Source: Pseudomonadota bacterium
GTDB taxonomy: Bacteria; Pseudomonadota; Gammaproteobacteria; Burkholderiales; Methylophilaceae
DNA: 45,941 nucleotides
Assembly: GCA_029782295.1 (NCBI GenBank)
Contig: JAKOVB010000086.1
Coordinates: 1-45,941 of the forward strand
Reading direction: 5' to 3'
The position numbers were made by a program, and so were the translations under genes. Positions within the stretch are counted from its first letter, which is position 1. Each line of letters starts with the position of its first letter. Below are positions 17,044 to 25,233 of this stretch, piece after piece. Under the pieces are notes generated by a model. That model was not told the DNA's origin. It was given only the letters and a program-made list of their open reading frames with translations, and did no database searches.

Positions 17044-17295
17044 CTATTTATCAAGTAATTTCTCGATGTCCTTGTCGGTCATGCCCGATTTCTTAAGGTC
17101 GCTTATGACTTTCTTCGTTCCCGGATTCCGGCCCTTCATGATTGGCTCATCGCGCGCTTTCTTTTTTTTAGCCTTTGCCTGCTTGGACCGCTCAAGCTGT
17201 TGCTTGATGTAGGCGCGTGATTCTTCCTCTTTCTTCTTCTTTTCCTCGAAATATTTAACCACGCGATCTTTTAACTGCGTCGCCCAATTTGACAT
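17044..17295 (-). CDS. Lys-rich small protein downstream of the portal, 83 aa
   Basis: A highly charged, helical protein: residues 10-50 alternate Lys/Glu with heptad-like hydrophobics, suggesting a coiled coil, and residues 55-83 (GTKKVISDLKKSGMTDKDIEKLLDK) look like a small helical bundle. Its start overlaps the portal stop. No family is recognised. Possible roles are head assembly or DNA contact, by position only. Confidence 0.6.
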   Translation of the reverse strand: MSNWATQLKDRVVKYFEEKKKKEEESRAYIKQQLERSKQAKAKKKKARDEPIMKGRNPGTKKVISDLKKSGMTDKDIEKLLDK

Positions 17296-19094
17296 TAGTA
17301 TAATCCTTGAATTAGTGACTGTTGCATATTCGCCCCCTCCTGCGCCTGTTGCCGAAACTCCTGTATCGGTGTTTCAATTAATTGCTTGCCGGGATAGCCG
17401 CCCTGCTGCATAATTCCTTCCTGCGTAATCGGGGTGCCTTTGCCCAAGCCCTGCTGCACCCCGCCCAGCGTCATATACGTCATGAGTTTTTCCTGGTACT
17501 GGGGATCGTGGAAGATTTCCTGCAGCCATTCGCCGATCTCCAATTCCTCCGCCACCATCGTCAATGCAGATTGCACGTTAAACGGCACGCCCATTTGCAT
17601 CGCTACCATAGCAGAATTGAGTATGGCGGGGATTACATTGACCGTGAACTCCATAATGCGTTTCGACCGAGTAGCCGGGTCGAGCTTGCCCATCGATTTC
17701 GGCTTTACCTTGACGATGAAATCCGCGGCGTCCCCGCGGCGCTGTTCCGGCGTAAGGCGAACTTCAATCGTTTCCTGCCCCGGTCCGCGCTTAGCGAGCA
17801 CCATGTTAATGAGCGGGTCGTGATGTAAATACCACATGATCTTTTCACCGACGCGCGCGGTAGCGTCGTATAGGATGTCCTTAGCATCCTCGACCGCAAT
17901 CATGGCATTCGACTGCAAGATGTTCGCCTGAGTCGCTGACCGTGCATCGGATTTAAGCCCCTGAATCTGATCGGGGTTGCCCGCCATATAGTTGAAATGG
18001 TAGTGCAATTCACTCAGCCACTCCGACGTACCGCGATCCTTGCCGCCAAAAGACGCGACATGAACAGCCCCCGGATCATCGGTGGCGATGGTGTCGCCGT
18101 CCCGCGATTCAACCACGTCCTGTGCGACATCCGCGTGAGACGGACGATAAAACACAATGTCGCGTTGGCCCTCGGCTTTCTCAAGCTGTTTGTTGAAAGC
18201 ACGATTGGCGGCCCGTGCAAGATCGAAATACAGACTGACCGGGGCTACCGGAATCGGGTTGTCATCGATGGGCGGCATAAAGCTCAGGTATTCATATGGA
18301 CCGGAATCCGGGCCGTAGTACTCACGCACACCGATGTATTTGTCAAACGTGACCTGATGGGGGTCTGGGATGGTCACAAGCGCATTCGTACCGGGAACCC
18401 ACAATTCAACAACGCGTACCATGTCCTGGACTGTTTCCATTTCATAGACACCGCTTCGCTGTCTGGTCAGGTTGGCGACCGCGTTGTTATCAAAGGTATT
18501 GTCCGCCGCTGTCGGAAGTTCGAGAATCAAATCATGGTTCAGCCCGTCGGTGTCAAGCAAGTACTGACGCGGAACATAGGTCGCGTGACCCACGAAAGAA
18601 CTTTCCCGAATGTTGGTGCAGATCGGGTCAATAACCCAATCGTCGAAGCTCACCAACTCCATGTAGATATCACCCGGATCAATCAAAGAATCGCCAAGCT
18701 GTATCATGTCCCCCGTCGCGGCGATGCCCACTTTCATGATTCCGAGCATAAACATCGCGGACACGGCCCATCGGCGAATCAAGTTCTTTACATCACACCT
18801 GCGCTCGACTTTATCGATACCGAGCGAAAGCAGTTCGGCGTATTGCTTATAGGCCAGAATGTCTGTCTCGACCTGATTGATTGGATTTCGTGAAACGATG
18901 ACCGGGATCATGGCACGGATCGCGGAGAAGATGAGATTAAGAGGCTGCTCCCCCGTGACGCCGTATTCATCGGCATAATATTGGCCGACAGCCTCGCGTA
19001 TGAACATAGCCCGCGCCTTACGGAATTTCTGCAGTCGCTCGTAGCCTGACTTTACGACTTCCTGCACCTTGCGCGGTTTCACCATGTCGTTCAT
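17295..19094 (-). CDS. Portal protein, 599 aa
   Basis: Immediately downstream of the large terminase gene, the usual place for a portal. Length (599 aa) fits podovirus portals. Typical features are an N-terminal helical region with EQPLNLIFSAIRAMIPVIV, a wing region with SFDDWVIDPICTNIRESSFVGH, the DARSATQANILQSNAMIAVEDA helix region, and a Gln-rich C-terminus (EFRQQAQEGANMQQ). The portal forms the dodecameric DNA entry and exit channel at one capsid vertex. Start ATG at 19094; another in-frame ATG at 19085 cannot be excluded. Confidence 0.85.
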   Translation of the reverse strand: MNDMVKPRKVQEVVKSGYERLQKFRKARAMFIREAVGQYYADEYGVTGEQPLNLIFSAIRAMIPVIVSRNPINQVETDILAYKQYAELLSLGIDKVERRCDVKNLIRRWAVSAMFMLGIMKVGIAATGDMIQLGDSLIDPGDIYMELVSFDDWVIDPICTNIRESSFVGHATYVPRQYLLDTDGLNHDLILELPTAADNTFDNNAVANLTRQRSGVYEMETVQDMVRVVELWVPGTNALVTIPDPHQVTFDKYIGVREYYGPDSGPYEYLSFMPPIDDNPIPVAPVSLYFDLARAANRAFNKQLEKAEGQRDIVFYRPSHADVAQDVVESRDGDTIATDDPGAVHVASFGGKDRGTSEWLSELHYHFNYMAGNPDQIQGLKSDARSATQANILQSNAMIAVEDAKDILYDATARVGEKIMWYLHHDPLINMVLAKRGPGQETIEVRLTPEQRRGDAADFIVKVKPKSMGKLDPATRSKRIMEFTVNVIPAILNSAMVAMQMGVPFNVQSALTMVAEELEIGEWLQEIFHDPQYQEKLMTYMTLGGVQQGLGKGTPITQEGIMQQGGYPGKQLIETPIQEFRQQAQEGANMQQSLIQGLY

Positions 19095-19102
19095 GTCTTA
19101 TC

Positions 19103-21019
19103 TTACCTTCTGAAATCGTAGCGTTCTCTATAACGTCTCCCCCGCATTTTCGCTTTCATGCGCTGTTTATACCGCCAATCGGGGGAGCCGGGGGGCGGGG
19201 GTATGTCATTCACTTGGTCGATCTTCGGGGCCTCGCTGTCATCGAGTGACAGTGCATCAGCCATGACGCAATCCCCGTGCGTCTTCCGTGCAGAAGAGTT
19301 TTCTTCGACCAGCAGAGCCGGGCCTATAGAACCGTCGGGGTAATGGATGTAGTAAAGTGCCTCCTCCAACGCGAAATCAGAATGGTTGATGTATTCCCCA
19401 TGCGCCATTACCCGGTCATAGTTCATTAACAGTTCATTCTTAGTGGTCGGGTTGTTGTGCCAGCCGTACTTAGCCGTCACTTTCCCATTGACTACCCCCG
19501 TCTGTTTGTGGCGGTAATAATACGGATAGTTAAATTGGCCCACGATGATGCGGCCGAAATCCCAGCCCGGCCCGTTCGTCTCCCACTTAAGAAAGGGCAG
19601 TCTAGCAGGCAACGCACCCCCGCACCACAGGGCCAGCGCCGCAACGATTCGGGCCATGTCATAAGGGGGCGTGTTTGCGTCACGCCACTCGGCGATCTTT
19701 TCGCCAGTTTCGCGGCATCGGATGGACACGACCGAGTTCGACGCGCCCTGCCCCTTGCTGATATCGATGCCGAATTGGTATGACTTCGACTGATCGGGGC
19801 GGCCGCAGAACAGATGCGTCCAAACCCGCAGCGGGCCGTCTTTCGATTGTCGCCACTGAGCTGCGCTGCAATCACGTCGCCTAATGTAATCCCTAACGTC
19901 ATCGTTCGAGATGCTTTTCTTCAAATCGATAGTAAACCGCACATAGGGGTCACAAGCATAAAGCGCCCTGTGCCGGTGGAAGTTCTCGATTGTGAAGAAC
20001 GTGTCGCCCGATTCAATGTCCTGATGCAGGATTTCCTGCGCCACTTCTCTGGGAGATCGGACGGATACTTCATGGTCGAACCACGGGCTGCGAATTTGCC
20101 AATTGCCGCGGTCATCTTGCGCCAGATAACGGCCCGCGCCTTTTTGCGGATGGTCCCAAAAGTCGAGTGTAAACACGGTGATAGTGCCGTCTTTTTTCCA
20201 CTTGGCGTATTCCGTGCCCGCGCCGGCCGGGGTCGAATTGACGATACGCATATAGGCCACGTCGCGCGTAGCCGAGCGCATCTTCGCCCCTATGCCGGGC
20301 TTGACTTTGGCGAACTCATCCAGCAGGGCCACAAGGCGTCGGTCGCCCGATGCGGCATGTTCCGTTGTGGCCTCGCCATCGATGCATGCGCCCGTGAGAA
20401 TGTTGAGCATGTGCATCTTTGTGCGGTACTTGCCGCCCGGCAAACAATCCGGCGGCCTCATCCACTCAGGCAACCACTCGTTGATTTTGTCATGCTTCTG
20501 GAACAGGGCTTTCATGTTGCCCGTCTCGTCGACATACGGCTCCGTACGAGACAGTTCCAGTAATTGCGGCCCCTTCGGATGAAACAGCCAGAGCCAATGC
20601 ATAAAGAACACCGCACACCAAGAAGCCCCCATGTCACGGCACTTGTCGATTAGTATATCTTTTCCCAACTTGAGGTGTTCTTCAAACTTGTTAAACAGCT
20701 CGTCCTGACGTTCCCATGTAATCATAGGAACATGGGGACTTACAGATTCGATTCGTTGACCCGTCACGCTGTCAACATCGAACTGATGGTATGTCCAACC
20801 AAATGCGTTTATCCAATACAGCAGCGATTCCTTGCAAGCCGCCAACAGATCGGCTTGAAGGATCGTGTCATTTTCCGCTTCCCTGAGCAGCTTCTCGCGC
20901 CACTCAATATTTTCCTGTTCACGTTTCGGCACGAGAAGACCGGTCTTGGGGCATTCCCAATACCGCGGCGTGTTCGGGAACGGTTCTTTTAACTTAGGTT
21001 TAATCGCTGCTATCATCAT
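19103..21019 (-). CDS. Terminase large subunit, 638 aa
   Basis: DNA-packaging motor ATPase and nuclease. The ATPase domain has a divergent Walker A around residues 126-133 (KCRDMGAS), a Walker B ending D234-E235 (LVALLDEF), and a coupling motif NSTPAG at 261-266. The RNase-H-like nuclease has D419 (FGIDISKG), E480 (KWETN) and D583/D588 near the C-terminus (HGDCVMADAL). All expected acidic residues are present. The Pro-rich and Arg-rich C-terminus (PPPPGSPDW ... RGRRYRERYDF) may bind the portal or DNA. The ATG codons at 21019 and 21016 overlap the small-subunit gene's end by about 20 bp. Confidence 0.9.
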   Translation of the reverse strand: MMIAAIKPKLKEPFPNTPRYWECPKTGLLVPKREQENIEWREKLLREAENDTILQADLLAACKESLLYWINAFGWTYHQFDVDSVTGQRIESVSPHVPMITWERQDELFNKFEEHLKLGKDILIDKCRDMGASWCAVFFMHWLWLFHPKGPQLLELSRTEPYVDETGNMKALFQKHDKINEWLPEWMRPPDCLPGGKYRTKMHMLNILTGACIDGEATTEHAASGDRRLVALLDEFAKVKPGIGAKMRSATRDVAYMRIVNSTPAGAGTEYAKWKKDGTITVFTLDFWDHPQKGAGRYLAQDDRGNWQIRSPWFDHEVSVRSPREVAQEILHQDIESGDTFFTIENFHRHRALYACDPYVRFTIDLKKSISNDDVRDYIRRRDCSAAQWRQSKDGPLRVWTHLFCGRPDQSKSYQFGIDISKGQGASNSVVSIRCRETGEKIAEWRDANTPPYDMARIVAALALWCGGALPARLPFLKWETNGPGWDFGRIIVGQFNYPYYYRHKQTGVVNGKVTAKYGWHNNPTTKNELLMNYDRVMAHGEYINHSDFALEEALYYIHYPDGSIGPALLVEENSSARKTHGDCVMADALSLDDSEAPKIDQVNDIPPPPGSPDWRYKQRMKAKMRGRRYRERYDFRR

Positions 21020-21401
21020 TCACCGTCAGCTTGTTCAAACGGGCTTTCGACTGCTCGCTTACCCGATCTGCGATAGTGCGCTTCTTCGATCCCAGGTCGG
21101 CGGACAGTGGTGCCCGGCCTTCTATGCGGTCCCAGATCAACGCGACCATTCCCCGATCAGGGCTGCGGGTGACAGTTTCGCCAGTCTTTACGTCCGTTTC
21201 GGTATAGCCCAGCGCCATCTTCCACATGAGCCGGGCAAGCGCCTCCGCCTTTGTGCCCAAGCGGTCGCCATCCTGATCGCGGATAAGCTCAGTCTGTTCC
21301 TGAGCTATCTTTCGCAGATGGGATGAAAGCAGCTGGCCTGCGCGAATCTTGTCGCCAAGAAACGAAACGGCCGAATCACTGCTCTTTTTTCTTTTTGCCA
21401 T
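21000..21401 (-). CDS. Putative terminase small subunit, 133 aa
   Basis: Position directly upstream of and overlapping the large terminase gene suggests the DNA-recognition subunit. The protein is mostly helical, with basic N-terminal (MAKRKKSSDS) and C-terminal parts (SKKRTIADRVSEQSKARLNK) around a helical core (EALARLMWKMALGYTETD). No classical helix-turn-helix is plain to the eye, so the call rests on context. ATG at 21401 overlaps the upstream stop (TGATG); a GTG at 21404 is an alternative. A GGAGGG ribosome site is well placed for either. Confidence 0.55.
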   Translation of the reverse strand: MAKRKKSSDSAVSFLGDKIRAGQLLSSHLRKIAQEQTELIRDQDGDRLGTKAEALARLMWKMALGYTETDVKTGETVTRSPDRGMVALIWDRIEGRAPLSADLGSKKRTIADRVSEQSKARLNKLTVNDDSSD

Positions 21402-21553
21402 CACTTTCCCTCCTTCATCCCAGCAATGTCGTGAAGTTGCTCTGCGATTTTCAAACGCTCCTTTTCTCGCTCAATCGCCCTGCGCTTCCTATAACTGCCT
21501 TTAACGAACAGCTTGTCCAATATACGAACTGCATCGTTTGTCTTCCGAATCAC
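21401..21553 (-). CDS. Small basic protein, 50 aa
   Basis: A GTG-started frame lies inside the end of the 136-aa gene with AAGGA four bases upstream and stops exactly at the terminase small-subunit start. It encodes a basic, helical peptide (AVRILDKLFVKGSYRKRRAI, EREKERLKIAEQLHDIA) ending MKEGK. The tight coupling on both sides and the ribosome site support it as real. Function unknown; possibly DNA-binding or a packaging accessory. Confidence 0.5.
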   Translation of the reverse strand: MIRKTNDAVRILDKLFVKGSYRKRRAIEREKERLKIAEQLHDIAGMKEGK

Positions 21554-21911
21554 TTCGTCCTTCCTTCATCTTCTCGGCAACAAAAGCGGCGGCAATGATA
21601 TAGTCTCTCGGCCGTGCGCAATCGTCCATCCAGCCAGTTGCAAGGAGCGCATCCATCGCAACATTCCAATCGTCAATATTGAGGGGGTCTGGGATGGGGC
21701 AGTCACCGGCAATCTCACCTTGACGGCCCTGCTCTTCCTTTCCGCACTTAGTGCATTGCCATGTAGGGGGGTCACCCCACACCTGCCTTGGCTCGTGCCT
21801 CCACGGTCCAGGCGTCAGCACCTTCGCCGCTTCCACCGCCAGCTGGGCATCGGGGAGTTCGAGCCATTCCTCAAGGGTTCTCGTGATTGCTCTTTTCTCT
21901 TTTGCCGTCAC
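21501..21911 (-). CDS. Zinc-finger-containing conserved phage protein, 136 aa
   Basis: The N-terminus is helical (LEEWLELPDAQLAVEAAKVL), then PGPWRHEP and a CTKCGKEEQG knuckle with a later CPIP, which may form a small zinc site. It ends with DDWNVAMDALLATGWMD and a helix. Start GTG at 21911 overlaps the upstream stop (GTGA) with GGGAGGG before it. It overlaps the next small gene by 53 bp. Role unknown. Confidence 0.6.
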   Translation of the reverse strand: MTAKEKRAITRTLEEWLELPDAQLAVEAAKVLTPGPWRHEPRQVWGDPPTWQCTKCGKEEQGRQGEIAGDCPIPDPLNIDDWNVAMDALLATGWMDDCARPRDYIIAAAFVAEKMKEGRSDSEDKRCSSYIGQAVR

Positions 21912-22081
21912 TTTCCCTCCCCCGCCTGCTCACGCCGCGTCGCTTCAAGATCAAGCAGCGTGTACTTGTAACGGATCATTAGATCGTTGTATGATTCCTG
22001 CAAGATCAGGAACCATTTCTCAAGATCCGACCGTCGCAACTTCGACAGCGCTCGCGGAAGATGATCTGGCACGTTTTTCAT
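21908..22081 (-). CDS. Small helical protein, 57 aa
   Basis: Starts at an ATG at 22081 inside the end of the HtrA-like gene (62-bp overlap, different frame) and ends in the GTGA start of the next gene. The sequence is a helical hairpin-like peptide (LRRSDLEKWFLILQESYNDL, MIRYKYTLLDLEATRREQ). A longer frame to 22147 exists, but that part is a shadow of the protease gene. Ribosome site is weak. Function unknown. Confidence 0.5.
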   Translation of the reverse strand: MKNVPDHLPRALSKLRRSDLEKWFLILQESYNDLMIRYKYTLLDLEATRREQAGEGK

Positions 22082-22766
22082 TGCGGGCTTTCTGCAGGGT
22101 GTCAGCAATGTCTTCAGCACAAACAGCGAAGCCCATGCCGTCGGCATGAGGCATTTTCGCTATCGCTATCCCAATAACATAGCCGTGTTCGTCGAAAATC
22201 GGGCCGCCGCTGTTGCCGACATTTACGGCGGCATCGATCATAAATAGATCGGTGAGATTGAGGGCCGGCAAAGCCACGCGAAGCTTCGCCACGATGCCGC
22301 GCGTAACGTAGTTCTCGAACAGCTCACCAACAGGGCTGCCGATGACGTAAACCGTTTCGCCGAGGTGCGGCCGGGTTGCGCGAAGCGACAGGCAATCCAA
22401 CCCAACGCCATCGATCTTGAGCACGGCGCAATCTGTGAACGTGCTTACAAATACAACCGTCGCATCAGCATAAATGCCGTTTTGCCATGTCACACGGTAG
22501 GGAGCCGGCATGTCCGCGACGTGACGGGCCGTGATGATGTAGCCGTCCGGCGAGGCGACAAACCCTGACCCCACGTGCTTGAACGTACCTTCATATTCAA
22601 CGGACACGCGGACGGTCGATTTCTGTGCGTCAAACAGCATAAGCTCGATCAGGTGCGGTTGAGGGGCCGGGTCGAGCATGTCGGGCGAAGCGATAGTGCC
22701 GAGCCACGCAAGTGTGCAAACCGCAACTATGGCGAAGCAGATCAGAATATAGTGTATTTTTTTCAT
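22020..22766 (-). CDS. HtrA/DegP-like trypsin-fold serine protease with N-terminal membrane anchor, 248 aa
   Basis: Residues 5-27 are hydrophobic, a signal anchor or signal peptide (MKKIHYILICFAIVAVCTL). The trypsin-like triad is clear: H82 in GSGFVASPDGYIITARHV, D112 in TDCAVLKID, and S186 in NVGNSGGPIF. The length covers only the protease domain; no PDZ domain follows, and the C-terminus is a short charged tail with Ser/Ala. In bacteria HtrA-family proteases degrade misfolded envelope proteins. Here the membrane anchor implies action at the cell envelope rather than in the prohead. It lies in the late operon between a beta-rich small protein and terminase-region genes. A cellular origin is likely. 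Confidence 0.85.
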   Translation of the reverse strand: MKKIHYILICFAIVAVCTLAWLGTIASPDMLDPAPQPHLIELMLFDAQKSTVRVSVEYEGTFKHVGSGFVASPDGYIITARHVADMPAPYRVTWQNGIYADATVVFVSTFTDCAVLKIDGVGLDCLSLRATRPHLGETVYVIGSPVGELFENYVTRGIVAKLRVALPALNLTDLFMIDAAVNVGNSGGPIFDEHGYVIGIAIAKMPHADGMGFAVCAEDIADTLQKARNEKRARSSSASAVEVATVGS

Positions 22767-23098
22767 TAGCGCATCTCGACCTGACGCATGAAGCCCACCG
22801 AGTTACCGCTATCGGCTGCATAATGGAGCGTAGTGTAGCCGACCGGGATTGTGAAAAAGATGGTCTGTCCGGCCGAACAAACCCACGCGACGTTCGTTGC
22901 GTCTGTGACCACATCATCGAGTCCAAAATAGAACGAACCGGTCGTGGCCGTGAATAGATACGACTCCCCCGCGATCACGGCAACCGTGTCATCCGTGTCC
23001 TGCGTCGTGGCTGTGATCTTCACCCCTGTTCCCGGAATGGGGTGGGCTACATTGGGATGAGGCGGAACTGCGAAGCCTGCGTTATTGAATAGAGTCAT
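22766..23098 (-). CDS. Beta-rich small structural-like protein, 110 aa
   Basis: Composed mostly of Thr/Val/Gly-rich strands (GTGVKITATTQDTDDTVAVI, GESYLFTATTGSFYFGL, GQTIFFTIPVGYTTLHY), resembling the small beta domains of phage head-decoration or fibre proteins. Its stop overlaps the ATG of the HtrA-like gene. No family is recognised. A virion surface role is inferred from composition only. Confidence 0.5.
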   Translation of the reverse strand: MTLFNNAGFAVPPHPNVAHPIPGTGVKITATTQDTDDTVAVIAGESYLFTATTGSFYFGLDDVVTDATNVAWVCSAGQTIFFTIPVGYTTLHYAADSGNSVGFMRQVEMR

Positions 23099-23150
23099 GA
23101 CCCCTCCTTACTGCGGTGCCGCAATAGATCATTGGTATCAAAGGAATCCA

Positions 23151-23528
23151 TTACCCCGCGCCCATTTCCTGAAGTGCTGCGTCTAAAGTCTGTTCAAGTT
23201 CGTCGAGATACTCGAGCGTGATGAACTTGGTCTTATCAAACGCCTTATCGATGTATGCTTCGATGTCTAAATCGGGGTAATTCTGCTGCATCCATCTGTA
23301 GTAACAAGGCCAATTTCCCCCAAGCTCAATGTTGCAGCGATAGCACTGGGTGTGGACCCCGTCAAAATCGAAGAGCACGGCGTCGTGTCTGCCCGGTATG
23401 AAGTGACCGGCCTGCAATCGCGTGATCGGATATTCGCGGCCGCACGTGACGCACTTGCCGTGATTCGGTTTGCCAGTTGCAAGCAAACAGTCGCGGATGC
23501 GGATATATCGGGAAAACTTCTGCCACAC
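23151..23528 (-). CDS. ninG: NinG/Rap-like recombination nuclease, 125 aa
   Basis: Contains the arrangement of lambda NinG (Rap) proteins: an N-terminal FSRYIRIRDC, a C26-x2-C29 knuckle (CVTCGRE), LQAGHFIPGRH with H42, and a second C62-x2-C65-N66 (CYRCNIELGGN). Such proteins act as structure-specific endonucleases in phage recombination. The start chosen is GTG at 23528: AAGGA overlaps the upstream gene's stop and sits just before it. A TTG at 23609 would give 152 aa but overlaps the previous gene by 74 bp and has no good ribosome site. The helical C-terminus (ITLEYLDELEQTLDAALQEMG) is typical. Confidence 0.8.
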   Translation of the reverse strand: MWQKFSRYIRIRDCLLATGKPNHGKCVTCGREYPITRLQAGHFIPGRHDAVLFDFDGVHTQCYRCNIELGGNWPCYYRWMQQNYPDLDIEAYIDKAFDKTKFITLEYLDELEQTLDAALQEMGAG

Positions 23529-23535
23529 CTCGTCC

Positions 23536-23847
23536 TTACGCCTGTTCAGCGGGGACTTGGTATATTTCCGCTTCGGTTTTCCGTTTGGTTTTTTCCTTTG
23601 CCTCGACAACCTTGAGTGCTCGGACTTCCACTATCCACGGGGTCGGAATAACAATCCAACCCAATCCTTCATCGCCCCCAATTGACGTAGTCAGCACAAT
23701 CCGTTGTTTATCTTTGTAAACGAGAAAGCCGACGCTTTCGATCTTCTCCGGCACAGCTTCGGCAACAATTCGATCCAAACCTTCCCATCCCTGACCGTTG
23801 GCCGCGTCGTGCCACACCACTTTGACCGGCTGATTGCGTGCTTTCAT
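23536..23847 (-). CDS. Hypothetical protein, 103 aa
   Basis: I do not recognise this protein. It has an alpha/beta pattern: LDRIVAEAVPEKIESVGFLV, then alternating strands (DKQRIVLTTSIG, LGWIVIPTPWIVEVRALKV) and a Lys-rich tail. Its TAA is followed at once by the ribosome site of the NinG-like gene, so the two are probably co-translated. Confidence 0.6.
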   Translation of the reverse strand: MKARNQPVKVVWHDAANGQGWEGLDRIVAEAVPEKIESVGFLVYKDKQRIVLTTSIGGDEGLGWIVIPTPWIVEVRALKVVEAKEKTKRKTEAEIYQVPAEQA

Positions 23848-23901
23848 CGATTAGTTCCTCAAGGCGAGTGACCCCGCAGGGTGCCGCCTCGCCTTATCAA
23901 A

Positions 23902-24339
23902 TCAGTTACCCAGCGCGAGTAAACTGTTATCAATGTATGCTTTGTTGACTCTGAACGCTTGTTGCGCCCGAACGATCCTGTCCAAATCTCTCTGTAAAAG
24001 AACCGGGTTAGTGATGTAGGCCAGTTCACAGGCGAACTCAAGAAACGGGACATCGCGGTTAGCGAAGCTGTCGTACAGTCGCTTGTAATCAAGCACGGTT
24101 GCGTGCGGGATCGTTCTAAACGCCTTCGCCAACAAGTCGGGCGTACCTTCCGGTATCGGGTAGGAATTGCGTACAGGCAGCTCCTTTTCAGCTTCAGCTG
24201 GTTTTGCGGCAGCCTCGGCCTCGGCCGCCTCTTTCGCGTCAAGCTCCGGCACCTGCCCCGGCAGGCGGACCGGATCATTGCCGATTTCGTCCTGCGTTAT
24301 GCCGAGCGCTTCCGTTTTTTCTTTAATTTCCTCGTCCAC
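23902..24339 (-). CDS. Hypothetical protein with Ala/Glu-rich N-terminus, 145 aa
   Basis: Start placed at GTG 24339 because a GGGGGG ribosome site lies just upstream; an in-frame ATG at 24360 lacks one. Residues 30-65 are Ala/Glu/Lys-rich and probably unstructured or coiled. The C-terminal half is a helical domain (PDLLAKAFRTIPHATVLDY, EFACELAYITNPVLLQRDL, RIVRAQQAFRVNKAYIDN). No family is recognised. Confidence 0.6.
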   Translation of the reverse strand: MDEEIKEKTEALGITQDEIGNDPVRLPGQVPELDAKEAAEAEAAAKPAEAEKELPVRNSYPIPEGTPDLLAKAFRTIPHATVLDYKRLYDSFANRDVPFLEFACELAYITNPVLLQRDLDRIVRAQQAFRVNKAYIDNSLLALGN

Positions 24340-24378
24340 CGCCGCCCCCCGTTCATGCATCTATCGCCGGTTCAGACC

Positions 24379-24495
24379 TTATCCCGTCCACTTGCGAAGC
24401 ATGTCTTTCAGCTTCCTGAAGATGGGCGGCCCGACAAACGCACCAGCGCCAAACACAGCCACGTTCCACATGATGTTCTGCAATAGCTCGTTCAC
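24379..24495 (-). CDS. Small single-span membrane protein, possible holin-like, 38 aa
   Basis: A GTG start overlaps the upstream stop (GTGA), with GGAGG eight bases before it. The peptide begins with NELLQNIM, continues with one hydrophobic segment (WNVAVFGAGAFVGPPIF) and ends with a basic tail (RKLKDMLRKWTG). This layout would suit a very small holin or membrane-anchored accessory protein, but many tiny phage membrane proteins have other or unknown roles. The translational coupling and ribosome site make it a convincing gene. Confidence 0.5.
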   Translation of the reverse strand: MNELLQNIMWNVAVFGAGAFVGPPIFRKLKDMLRKWTG

Positions 24496-24680
24496 GACCT
24501 GTCCTCCACTCTAACCATTAAATAAATTGTGCCGTTATCGAGGGCCTTGAAACGCATTACCTCGATGGGCCGCAACTTCGGATATGCCTTCTGAAATTGC
24601 AAAAGGGCATCGATCTTGGCAATTACGGGCTTGCCGAAAATCCGCCGATCAAACTCGACTTCCATTGTTCGTGCTGCCAT
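24492..24680 (-). CDS. Hypothetical protein, first gene of the left arm, 62 aa
   Basis: ATG at 24680 has AGGGG in front of it; a longer frame to 24797 has no ribosome site and runs toward the T-tract. The protein is basic with an alpha/beta pattern (MEVEFDRRIFGKPVIAKIDA, LRPIEVMRFKALDNGTIYLM). No family is recognised. No sigma70-like promoter upstream of it on the minus strand was clear to me. Confidence 0.5.
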   Translation of the reverse strand: MAARTMEVEFDRRIFGKPVIAKIDALLQFQKAYPKLRPIEVMRFKALDNGTIYLMVRVEDRS

Positions 24681-24798
24681 TTGACGCCCCTGCGGTCGAA
24701 AAACCGGTAAACCGAAAAACACATCCCCCTCTATATATCCGGCGATTCCGTATAAATTGCCCCGTTTGGCGACACAGAAATTTTCCTCAAATCGCAAA

Positions 24799-24816
24799 TT
24801 TTTTTTTTTTTTTTTT
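24799..24816. repeat. 18-base T homopolymer
   Basis: Eighteen consecutive T on the plus strand, upstream of the left-arm genes. It could bend DNA or act as an AT-rich element. The exact length may be unreliable in assembly. Confidence 0.9.
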
Positions 24817-24851
24817 CTTGATCACATCCACGTTAAACATTAAATAGGGAC

Positions 24852-24877
24852 CCATGTTGGGCAATCATCTAACATGG
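24852..24877. promoter_or_regulatory. Inverted repeat, 7 bp with 12-bp spacer
   Basis: CCATGTT at 24852-24858 and AACATGG at 24871-24877 form a perfect dyad about 170 bp before the left-arm start, an operator-like arrangement. Confidence 0.45.
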
Positions 24878-25024
24878 AAAATGCACATGGTGGCGGGGTC
24901 TGATAAAGCCATCCACGCCGGGGACCCCAAGCCGGCAAAGGGTGGTACCCGGGGGTCCGGTAATATCGACAATCCAAACCCACAACCGCGTGCCTCGAAT
25001 CACTCTATCGGGCGGGTCCGTCTG

Positions 25025-25060
25025 CGAGGCCACGAGGCCACGAGGCCACGAGGCCACGAG
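25025..25060. repeat. 8-bp tandem repeat, 4.5 copies
   Basis: CGAGGCCA is repeated four times and ends with CGAG. The copies are exact. Confidence 0.95.
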
Positions 25061-25233
25061 TGAGCGGCGGGCGACGTCTTGCCGGTATCGGCGGCGCCAG
25101 GGAGGAGACATGTACCGCGGTGCACGATCTTTCTTTCCAGAAGATCGGTGGCGGGCGTAGAGCTTTGCGCCGGCGAGCGCGGGGCGCGCAGATCCCGCCC
25201 CATCCAACATTTTACCCGCTTCAGAAACAAGAC

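Noticed and set aside
23151-23609. Longer NinG-like gene starting at TTG 23609
   Set aside because: It overlaps the upstream gene by 74 bp without a placed ribosome site, whereas GTG 23528 follows AAGGA at the upstream stop.
24838-25063. Plus-strand frame through the 8-bp repeat
   Set aside because: It encodes a low-complexity repeat (RGHEATRP type) with no ribosome site and is likely a by-product of the tandem repeat.
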